Shown here one piece after another: positions 7,685 to 15,400 of a DNA stretch of 21,189 nucleotides. Source of the stretch: JAAYLC01 sp964636665. Its GTDB lineage: Bacteria; Bacteroidota; Bacteroidia; Flavobacteriales; Flavobacteriaceae. The first letter of the stretch is position 1. Each line of letters begins with the position of its first letter. The position numbers and the translations under genes are program-made. The DNA is taken from positions 1-21,189 of the forward strand of contig CAZWVT010000032.1 in the NCBI GenBank assembly GCA_964636665.1. Direction: 5' to 3'. Below the pieces are notes generated by a model that did no database searches, had not been told where the DNA came from, and was given only the letters and a program-made list of their open reading frames with translations.

Positions 7685-8584
7685 CTATCTTACAAATTTA
7701 TCAATGACATAAATCAATTGAATCAAAGTTATATAACTCACACTGGTCAACATCAATTTTTTAGCTGTTTTTTCGGACAAATCCACATAAAGTTTGTAGG
7801 CGTAATACACAAGTCCAACACCCAACAACCCAACAATTATCGCTGAGACGGTTGACAATTGCAACTTACCGGTAATTCCGAATGCCGGCATAACAGAAGC
7901 AATCAAGGTCCATACGCAGTACATTATTATTTGAGTTGCAGTTTTCTTGTCTCTTTTTCCATTAGGCAACATAAAAAATCCGGCTTTTGCATAATCGTTA
8001 TATAAGAACCATCCTATTGCCCAGAAATGCGGAAATTGCCAAAAAAACTGAACCATAAATAAAGTACCTGCTTCAATTCCAAAACTACCACTTGCAGCAA
8101 CCCATCCCAACATAAAAGGAATCGCTCCGGGGAAAGCACCGACAAACACAGATAAAGGTGTTTTTGTTTTTAATGGCGTGTATAAACTGATATACATAAA
8201 AATTGAAATGGCGCCAAACATTGCTGTAATCGGATTTATGGAATACAAAACTGCCAACCCAACAATCGTCAATATACTACCGAGAATAAAAGCAGTTTTC
8301 ACAGTCATCCTGCCTGATGGCAAAGGTCTGTCCTTGGTGCGATCCATCAAGGCGTCCAAATCACGTTCAATTATCTGGTTGAAAACATTGGAAGCTCCAA
8401 CCATACAATAACCGCCGACTGCCAAAAGAAAAAGCACGGAAAAATCAACTGCTGTGGCTCCAAGAAGATATCCTACGACTGAAGAAAATACAACGCTTAC
8501 AGAAAGCCTGAACTTTGTGATTTCTAAAAAGTTCTGGACAAAGGTTTTGGTGGTTGTTCGCGAATAAGTTACAGATACACTCAT
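7685..8584 (-). CDS. ctaB: Protoheme IX farnesyltransferase (heme O synthase)
   Basis: CtaB/CyoE, a UbiA-superfamily membrane prenyltransferase that attaches a farnesyl group to heme b, giving heme O, the precursor of heme A for aa3-type oxidases. The 299 residues carry about nine membrane helices. The first Asp-rich site is clear: NVFNQIIERDLDALMDRTKD at residues 66-85, followed by RPLPSG. A second polar loop follows FFWQFPHFWAIGWFLYNDYA, also typical of the family. The ATG at 8584 is preceded by a near-consensus promoter (8633-8602), making it the first gene of the operon with two subunit III genes and subunit IV. That arrangement supports a role in maturing this oxidase. Confidence 0.96.
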   Translation of the reverse strand: MSVSVTYSRTTTKTFVQNFLEITKFRLSVSVVFSSVVGYLLGATAVDFSVLFLLAVGGYCMVGASNVFNQIIERDLDALMDRTKDRPLPSGRMTVKTAFILGSILTIVGLAVLYSINPITAMFGAISIFMYISLYTPLKTKTPLSVFVGAFPGAIPFMLGWVAASGSFGIEAGTLFMVQFFWQFPHFWAIGWFLYNDYAKAGFFMLPNGKRDKKTATQIIMYCVWTLIASVMPAFGITGKLQLSTVSAIIVGLLGVGLVYYAYKLYVDLSEKTAKKLMLTSVSYITLIQLIYVIDKFVR

Positions 8585-8601
8585 GAAAAATTAATAATGC
8601 G

Positions 8602-8633
8602 CAAAGATACAAGTACTATGAGCTAACCCCAAA
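8602..8633 (-). promoter_or_regulatory. Bacteroidota-type promoter of the ctaB-cox operon
   Basis: On the minus strand TTTG (8633-8630), a 20-base spacer and TATCTTTG (8609-8602) match the -33/-7 consensus exactly, with the same spacing as the promoter at 5552-5521. The leader to the ctaB ATG (8584) would be about 12 bases. It lies in the 73-base gap between the remB-like stop and ctaB. Confidence 0.75.
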
Positions 8634-8657
8634 AAGATTTTTGCTAAAGTTGCTGAA

Positions 8658-10748
8658 TTAAAAATCGTAATACCAATTAAATAAATCTGTTCGAATTCCA
8701 AAGTTTAACCAAGTGGTACTATTTTTAAAAACATTTGCCGTATCCACCATCGGATCAAAGTTTCTGTATATCAAACTTGCATATACTTTAAAATTATTTG
8801 ACGGATTGATTATATATCCCAATTGGGTTTCGGCATGAAAAAAAGCAGTTTTATTTCCTTGTCCCACAACGTTTCCTGTTTCCCACGGCCTGTCTTCATA
8901 TTCAGAACGGTAAATATCCGCCCCGTAGTTTAGCATATCATCTTCTGTATTAAAATCAAATCCGCGGGTTGCCACAATGGCTTTGGCACTTCCGAAGAAT
9001 CGTTTGTTTTGATACCTCGCAATTCCGATAAACTCAGAAAAATTAGCTCCTAAAGTATGTGCCATATTTTCATTCAAATGACCATAATTGAGAATGATGG
9101 TATTGTGTGAATAGGTATAAGGACGCACCCTGTTATATTCTCCTTGCAACATCAATCCCGGAATTCCGACGGCATCGTAATATTTAAATCCGATTTGATA
9201 ACCTGTTTTATTTTTCCAGCTTTTATCGCCTTTAAACACGTTTACTGACGAGAATTCATCAATTGCAAACTGACCGTACACATTTATTTTATCTGAAATT
9301 TTATATTTAGCCGTCAAACCAATCATGGCATTCCCACCGCGAGGTCCTGTTGCAAATTCGATGGCGCGATAAAAAATCACCGGATTCATAAAATTCATAT
9401 CAAACCCTCTGTCGTTGTCATTTTGCCAAATAACAGATTCAAAGAAACCGAGGTTTAAACGTTTGGTGATGTTTAAACTCAAATAATGATTTGCCATATA
9501 TTTTGCACGAAAAGAACCTTGAGCAGCAACATCTCTACGCACATCGCGCAAAGACATCCAAGTATTGGTGTATTTTATTTTCCAAAAAGTGGTATTTAAT
9601 CTTAAATATGGATACGGACTTGCATTGTCACTTGACAATAAAGAGCGATAGCCATCTCCCAAGAATGTTTTCCCGTGTCCGAATTGAATATTAAAATGTT
9701 TTGAAGGCGTGTAAGAAAAATATCCAATTCCCACCGGATAATCATAAGCATCCGATTTAAATCTTTTTGCCACACCTTGTCCGGGAACAATTCCGGGATT
9801 TCCTCCGGCAGGCGGAATGGATTCGATATACCTGTTTACATAATCCGCAAAGCGTCCTTGAGATTCGAAAATAGCTCCGAAAAACGCAATGTTTTTTCCG
9901 ATGCCTCCCTGCGTATATAGAATCCTCGTATTGTTATAGGTGTTCATATCGGCATCAAAATCTTTTCCCAACTGCAAATCCACACCCGGATCCAAGGTTA
10001 TCCAATAATCTTCTCCTTTTATAGTGACCATATGTTCATTCCACCATTTTCGACCGAACCAGGATTTTTTATCTTTCATCAAACTGTTGTGGTATGCTTC
10101 AAAATCAAAATGCTTGTTTACTTCTGAATACAAATAAGGTTTCTGAGCTGTATGGCTGTTGTTCCCAACGCGATTCATCGCAGCATCGAATATGTAATAG
10201 TTTTGATGAGAAAAAGGAATGTTTACCGAACTGTCGAATTTTTCATTTTCATAAGGAAGATTTCTAATGCCATCGTATTCTTTTGCAGCCAATTCATTTG
10301 AAAAATCTTTTACTTCTTCCAGTGAATCTTCATCTGCTTGCGGAGGAGTAAGTGGAATTCTTAAAGGCAACGTAAACTGAATGTATTTTGGTCTTCCACT
10401 GTAAGTAGCGGGTTCGATTTTAGGCAACATATCAAAAACACGCCTGATTTCATCTTTTAATTCTTCGTATTGAGAATCGACATACAGTATTTTGAATTCA
10501 CCTTCTCGGGTTACTTCAAAAAGGATACTCATCGTACCTGTGTAGTTTTTTTCGTTTACGACTTCCGGGATTTCGAAATTTTCGTAAACAAAATTTTTCA
10601 ATACGTAATTAAAACAATTTTCCTGTTCGTTGAAGTGGACCTCTTTACATTCCGGAAAAACAGGATAACTCTCAAAGTATGTACTTTGAGAATAGACGAC
10701 TCCGTGAAGTGAAAAAAAGATGAAAGTTAAAAAGAAAAAAGGCTTCAT
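8658..10748 (-). CDS. remB: RemB-like gliding/surface protein: TonB-C-like domain plus outer-membrane barrel
   Basis: A 696-residue outer-membrane protein that I take to be RemB, a protein linked to gliding in flavobacteria; the name is from memory of the family and is the less certain part. Residues 1-20 are a signal peptide. Residues 26-133 match the C-terminal domain of the adjacent TonB: YPVFPECKE with a second Cys at 45, the strand MSILFEVTREGEFKILYV, then LPKIEPATYSGRPKYIQFTL. A linker follows, and from about residue 190 alternating aromatic strands form a barrel resembling the Wzi capsule-assembly family (FGHGKTFLGDGYRSLLSSDN), ending in WYYDF with a terminal Phe. It stands between a terminator upstream and the ctaB promoter downstream, so it is probably monocistronic. 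The ATG is at 10748. Substrate or partner unknown. Confidence 0.78.
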   Translation of the reverse strand: MKPFFFLTFIFFSLHGVVYSQSTYFESYPVFPECKEVHFNEQENCFNYVLKNFVYENFEIPEVVNEKNYTGTMSILFEVTREGEFKILYVDSQYEELKDEIRRVFDMLPKIEPATYSGRPKYIQFTLPLRIPLTPPQADEDSLEEVKDFSNELAAKEYDGIRNLPYENEKFDSSVNIPFSHQNYYIFDAAMNRVGNNSHTAQKPYLYSEVNKHFDFEAYHNSLMKDKKSWFGRKWWNEHMVTIKGEDYWITLDPGVDLQLGKDFDADMNTYNNTRILYTQGGIGKNIAFFGAIFESQGRFADYVNRYIESIPPAGGNPGIVPGQGVAKRFKSDAYDYPVGIGYFSYTPSKHFNIQFGHGKTFLGDGYRSLLSSDNASPYPYLRLNTTFWKIKYTNTWMSLRDVRRDVAAQGSFRAKYMANHYLSLNITKRLNLGFFESVIWQNDNDRGFDMNFMNPVIFYRAIEFATGPRGGNAMIGLTAKYKISDKINVYGQFAIDEFSSVNVFKGDKSWKNKTGYQIGFKYYDAVGIPGLMLQGEYNRVRPYTYSHNTIILNYGHLNENMAHTLGANFSEFIGIARYQNKRFFGSAKAIVATRGFDFNTEDDMLNYGADIYRSEYEDRPWETGNVVGQGNKTAFFHAETQLGYIINPSNNFKVYASLIYRNFDPMVDTANVFKNSTTWLNFGIRTDLFNWYYDF

Positions 10749-10770
10749 AGTTTCTTTTTGATTTTGGGTG

Positions 10771-10803
10771 GCAAGATACGGATTTTTAAAAGCAGGAATA
10801 CAA
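10771..10803 (-). promoter_or_regulatory. Weak candidate promoter of the remB-like gene
   Basis: TTG (10803-10801), a 22-base spacer and TATCTTGC (10778-10771) resemble the -33/-7 pattern but the -7 box has only two T before G. It is the best match in the 181-base gap between tonB and this gene. An 11-base direct repeat TTTAAAAGCAG (10785-10795 and 10817-10827) overlaps and flanks it and could be a regulatory site or chance. Confidence 0.35.
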
Positions 10804-10865
10804 CTTGTTAAGGAAATTTAAAAGCAGTTAGACATGAGACGTGGGATGTGCGACTTTACTTCTCT

Positions 10866-10907
10866 TAAAATTAAAAAACCGCTTCATTTTGATAATGAAA
10901 CGGTTTT
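10866..10907 (-). terminator. Intrinsic terminator after tonB
   Basis: AAAACCG (10875-10881) pairs with CGGTTTT (10901-10907); after a C/A mismatch TTCATT (10883-10888) pairs with AATGAA (10894-10899) around a five-base loop. On the minus strand the hairpin runs into TTTTTTAATTTT. It lies about 23 bases after the tonB stop and would close the ruvA-sprA-gcvH-vanZ-tonB unit. Confidence 0.85.
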
Positions 10908-10929
10908 ATATGTTGTTTTCTTATTCGAA

Positions 10930-11658
10930 TTATTGAACGTCAAAGATAATAGGTAAGGAATAAAGCACGCTTACTGCTTTTCCTCTTTGTTTTCCGGGTT
11001 GCATTTGAGGCAGTGCTTCCACTACGGAAATTGCTTCTCTTTCCAATCGCGGATGGGGTGCTCTTGCGCGGACTTCGGTAACACGTCCTTGCGGATCGAT
11101 TTTAAACTGAACCATAATTCGTTGAATCCCTTGCAATCCGAGGTCTCCTGCCAAATCCGTATTAAATCTTCTCTGGATAAAGACATTTACTTTATCGCTC
11201 ATACATTTTTTCTTGGCATCATTTGTACGCTCATTTTCACATCCGGGATAAACCGGTACATTTTCAATCACCGCAAACGGAACTTCTTCAATTTCTTCTT
11301 CTATTACTTTCTCTTCTATCTGTTGCACCTCAACAATCTTTGCTTCAGGGGTAGTTTCAGTAGATTCTATAATAGTTTCTTCTTCTTCGGAATCATCTTC
11401 AATAATATCCACTACATCCGGAGCCGGCGGTGGCGGTGGCGGTGGTGGCGGTGGTGGAATATTCAAATCCTGAGTAACAGGAACATCTTCCATAAGGTCA
11501 TCTCCTAAATCGAGCTGCCCATAATTATTCGCATTTCTATCGTAGGTTTTCCATTCAATGGCTTGCCAGGAAAGGAAAAGCATGACAACCAAACCTATTT
11601 GGAAAAAGAGCATGCTTCTTTTTCCTACATCTGCTTTTGGGTTCTTTTTAACTTGCAT
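10930..11658 (-). CDS. tonB: Energy transducer TonB
   Basis: TonB spans the periplasm to pass proton-motive force from ExbB/ExbD to outer-membrane TonB-dependent transporters. The 242 residues show a basic cytoplasmic N-terminus, one membrane helix at about 16-34 (LFFQIGLVVMLFLSW), 11 consecutive prolines at 68-78, a long acidic Glu/Ile/Val-rich linker to about 130, and the TonB C-terminal domain at about 135-242. That domain begins NVPVYPGCE, with a second Cys at 152 (KKKCMSDKV), a form common in Bacteroidota, and ends in strands IMVQFKIDPQGRVTEVRA and LYSLPIIFDVQ. The ATG at 11658 is 53 bases after the vanZ-like stop; no strong promoter is seen between, so it is probably the last gene of the sprA operon. 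No exbB or exbD is in the window. Confidence 0.93.
   Translation of the reverse strand: MQVKKNPKADVGKRSMLFFQIGLVVMLFLSWQAIEWKTYDRNANNYGQLDLGDDLMEDVPVTQDLNIPPPPPPPPPPPAPDVVDIIEDDSEEEETIIESTETTPEAKIVEVQQIEEKVIEEEIEEVPFAVIENVPVYPGCENERTNDAKKKCMSDKVNVFIQRRFNTDLAGDLGLQGIQRIMVQFKIDPQGRVTEVRARAPHPRLEREAISVVEALPQMQPGKQRGKAVSVLYSLPIIFDVQ
11425..11457 (-). repeat. Polyproline codon tract in tonB
   Basis: Eleven CCA/CCG codons in a row form an imperfect GGTGGC-type simple repeat of 33 bases. It encodes the start of the periplasm-spanning linker. The tract could change length by slippage without shifting the frame when whole codons are gained or lost. Confidence 0.8.
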
Positions 11659-11711
11659 AATGTGTTCTTTAATGGATTGCTAAAGTATATAATATTATAT
11701 TAAACGAAAAA

Positions 11712-12113
11712 CTAAATATACTTTTTAGTCAATTTCGATTTTATAACTTGAAAAAAACTCATTCCGAGGATGATTCCCACTATATCCGCCAAGACATCGT
11801 AAAAATCAGCTGTTCGCGAATGTGTAAAGAGCTCTTGAAATACTTCAATTAATATGCCATAAATAATTAATAAAATACTTAACAAAAGCATGGACTTCCA
11901 GGAATCAGCATGGCCTTTCATAAAAAAAAACAACGACCATATCCACGAAAGAAAACCGAAAAGCGCAATATGAATCCATTTATCAAAGCCGGAAACTTCT
12001 ACTTTCGGTAGTCCGGAAGTGGGTATAAAAAAAAGAATGGTAATTAAAACAGTATAGCCTAACGCTATGTTCAATATCGTTTTACTTCCCAATAAGTTCC
12101 TTATACGCCTCAT
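11712..12113 (-). CDS. VanZ family membrane protein
   Basis: A 133-residue membrane protein of the VanZ family. It has four membrane helices at about 13-31, 46-64, 74-92 and 106-124. Family landmarks are FDKWIHIALFGFLSW (residues 43-57) and IEVFQELFTHSRTADFYDVL (89-108), with the conserved Glu-Gln, Arg and Asp pattern. VanZ itself gives low-level teicoplanin resistance in enterococci, but most chromosomal relatives have no known role, so resistance should not be read into this one. The ATG at 12113 overlaps the end of gcvH by 32 bases. TTG codons further in (12092 or 12074) could start a shorter form, the latter leaving almost no overlap. Coupled translation with gcvH is likely. Confidence 0.88.
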   Translation of the reverse strand: MRRIRNLLGSKTILNIALGYTVLITILFFIPTSGLPKVEVSGFDKWIHIALFGFLSWIWSLFFFMKGHADSWKSMLLLSILLIIYGILIEVFQELFTHSRTADFYDVLADIVGIILGMSFFQVIKSKLTKKYI

Positions 12114-12462
12114 CTGTTAGCAAATCATCCAATTCTGATGGATTTGACATTTTAAGTTTAATCATCCATCCTTCTCCATAAGGGTCGGTATTGACATTTT
12201 CCGGTTCGTCTTCCAGACCTTCATTAAACTCAATGATTTCACCCGAAAGCGGCAAGTATAAGTCGGAAACGGTTTTTACGGCTTCCACGGTACCGAAAAT
12301 CTCTTCACGGTCTAAGGTATCGCCGACAGTTTCAATTTCTACATAAACGATGTCGCCCAATTCACTTTGAGCAAATTCTGTGATTCCAATGGTGGCAATA
12401 TCGCCGTCAACTTTCACCCATTCGTGATCTTTGGAATACTTTAAATCTGATGGAAAATTCAT
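12082..12462 (-). CDS. gcvH: Glycine cleavage system H protein
   Basis: GcvH is the lipoyl-carrying shuttle of the glycine cleavage system, moving the aminomethyl group between the P, T and L proteins in the cytoplasm. The 126 residues fit the family length. The start MNFPSDLKYSKDHEWVKVDG is typical, and the lipoylation site is Lys63 in GTVEAVKTVSDLYLPLSGEI. Gly and Asn-Pro-rich turns near the C-terminus (NVNTDPYGEGWMIKLK) are also conserved. No other gcv gene is nearby. It sits 35 bases after sprA and overlaps the vanZ-like gene by 32 bases. The pairing with sprA is a gene-order feature I recall from flavobacteria; no functional link is evident. Confidence 0.97.
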   Translation of the reverse strand: MNFPSDLKYSKDHEWVKVDGDIATIGITEFAQSELGDIVYVEIETVGDTLDREEIFGTVEAVKTVSDLYLPLSGEIIEFNEGLEDEPENVNTDPYGEGWMIKLKMSNPSELDDLLTDEAYKELIGK

Positions 12463-12497
12463 AATATAACTGTTTTAGTCAAAATTAATATTCATTT

Positions 12498-15400
12498 TTA
12501 ATTTCCGAAATTATATCGCAAGGTAAACCCACTTCGGATATTGGTTTGTGGAAATGCCGTTGATATTGCATATTCAGAAAATATATGATCGTAATAAAAT
12601 ATAATCGTAAAGTTTCTTGTCAAGGCATAATCCGCAGACAACAATGCACCGTATATTGTCTGTCCGGCTGTCGTCTGGCTGTTTGCCATATCCAAATATC
12701 GGATAATTGTTTCATTTTCCCGCATGGATAAGTCTAATTTAATATTCAAATCGCTTGACAACACGCTTTGTGTTCCTCCGATATTGGTTCCGATACGGAT
12801 ATCTTGGATTCTGTAACCCAATCCGATGATGTATTCTTCCCCTTTTATCTCAGTCAATAAGTTATTTGCAAAACTCAAAGACAAGGCACGGTCTTTCCTG
12901 ACTTCTGCGGAGATACTGACAGAGTTCATCATTTCAAAATCCAACTTTACCAACGGTGAAAATTGTTCTGTGAGATTCACATTTGTCAACAATACTTGTG
13001 GTTTGAAATTCCCCGCCTGATCCACCGCATTGGGTTCGTTAAAATTGTAATCCAAGTTTGATTGAAACTGACTCAAGGTATAAGCCGAACGATAGCCGTG
13101 ATTTATCGAGAATCTCCTGAAATTCTGTTTAAACCACTCTATTTCCATCAATCCAGTAAATTTAATATCCCAGTTTGGAAGCGGAATATCTCTGAACATT
13201 CCTGTTTTTTCGCTACTCGCATCGCTGCCTCTATAAGCTGCCAAAAATGCCGGCAACAATACATCCTGATTTGTCTTACCAAAACCGACCGGGAATCCGT
13301 CTTCCGTTCGAGGAATTACCCCGTCACCATAATATTCCGCTGCCAACCTGTTTGCGATTACCAATCTGTTATCTCTAAAATCGTCAAAGGTTTGGGAGCT
13401 GTACTGTGAACTCCCTCTAAAAGCAGTTTTAATTAAAATGGTAGAAATGTTGAAGTTTCCAAAAAGATTTGGCGTCAAAGATTGATAGCGTCCATCGTGC
13501 ACCAAATAATTCTCTGCATAATTCTCGGAATAAGTGCGACTTCCGGTTAAATCTATCGTAAGGCCTTTAATCGGCTCCAAGTTTGCCTGAATGTCGAACT
13601 GTCGGCTTTGCAGCTCCGTATATTGTTCGTTAAACTCCGGATAAATCGTCAACCACCCGTTTCTTGCGGCCATTTCTCTAACATCGACCTGACTTCCAAA
13701 CACAAATCCGGGCGAAGGTCTCAATGTTCCGATAAATCCGACTGACGGTAAATATCCCGGCAAGTAAATTCCCGAAGTTTCTTGATAATTGAATTGAACC
13801 CGCTTAAGCGTAGTCGCTAAATCTATCAATAAGTTTGCAGCCTTGTCTCCCGTGGTAAGTTGTGCGCTTCCGCTACCGGCATCGGCGCCGCCTCTCATCG
13901 ACATAGATTGGCTGGTGCTGGTAAGCGTGTTTTGCTGTCCCGCATCTCCTCCTCCTTGACCGCCATCATCTCCTCTTTGCTGTGTGCCACTGCGTTGCCC
14001 TTTGGAAGCAGGAGTAATTTTTGTCAGTCCGATATACCTGTAAAATGCCCTCATATCCAACGATGAGTTTAACTGATGCGTACTGCCGTTTTGAACTGAA
14101 TTTCCTAAATTGTAAGTTTCCGTACTTCCATCACTCAATTCCACGGTTAAATTACTGTACTGATCACTGCTCTTTTGCCATTGGAAGTTTCCGGTATACG
14201 AATAAGTAGAGCGTATAAATCGCAAGAATGGAAATTTGTTAAACGGCAGGTCATAATTTACTTGCAGGTTCTGCGTAAGCAAATTCGGAACTCCTACATT
14301 GAAGAAGTCATCCCAAACGCCCACCGTATTATCCACCATTCCTTCTTCGTCCAAATAGTTGTTTACGATTCTGTTGTTGGCAGAAACAAAATTTAATCGA
14401 AGCGATTGGGTAATGTTATAATTAATGGTGTACTGCCAATCAAACAAATAATTGCGTTGATAAAGCGTCGGCAATCCGATATTTCCTTGTAATAAATCGA
14501 CATCCCTGAACTTTTGTTCGTTGTATTGCCTGATGATATTAGACATTACCGAAACATTCGTCGGAAGGTAGTTAATATTCAAATCCTTCATAAACTGCCA
14601 ATACCTGCCTCTAAAAATAGAATCGTTGTTTTTAAAAGGTTCAAAAGGTTTGGCTTCAAAGTTATAATTGTAAGTAGCTCCTACGTTTACAGATTGCTCC
14701 ATAGATTCTTCTACTTCGTAATTGTGATGATCGGTCTGGTTGTATGAAAATGAAGCTGTAAGATTCTCCACATCGTATATTCTGGATTTTCCGCCTCCTG
14801 TTTTTTCTTTGCGAACCCCGATGAAATTTATACTTTGTCTGCGTGTATAATCGATGGATTGGCTTTTGATTCTTTCTCTATCCTCCTCACTTGTGGCATT
14901 GTCCAATCGCGATTGCAATTCGATGTCTTGATATTGAGGGTCGTATTTCGGCGTGATAAGCTCTTCCGAACGACCGTAATTAAACGGCAACTGGACTCCC
15001 CAATTCTGAGGCAGCAATTGCCCTAAATTTAAGTTTGTTACCACATCGTATTGTTGCTGGTCTTCCAAGCTGCGTTGATTGGGACCTTGCTCCAACGATC
15101 CAAATCCGATGGTGCTCATACTTCCGGTAGCTGAAACAGTAGCGAAGTCGGCCATATTTGCATCGACGTTTACGATTGCTGCCCATCCGCCTTTATTTTC
15201 AAGTTCCGTCATCCGCAATTCATTAAACCACACTTCTCCGCAAAGATTGTGAGACGTCGGATTTTTTACGCCCAACATAATGGTACGAACATTTCCGTAA
15301 CTCGGATTTCCTTTTATCCCGATACGCAACGGATTGCTTCCGCCCGGTACGCCGCCTTCGAGTTCTTCTTGATCAAAGAAATGGACTTCCCCACGGTCTG

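Noticed and set aside
10987..11508. 173-codon plus-strand ORF opposite tonB
   Set aside because: It is antisense to a well-recognised TonB; its Arg/Trp-rich run is only the complement of the polyproline codons, and no promoter or known domain is seen.
11712..12113. Glycopeptide resistance gene (vanZ)
   Set aside because: Only family-level similarity, no other van genes, and Gram-negative core context; resistance is not supported.
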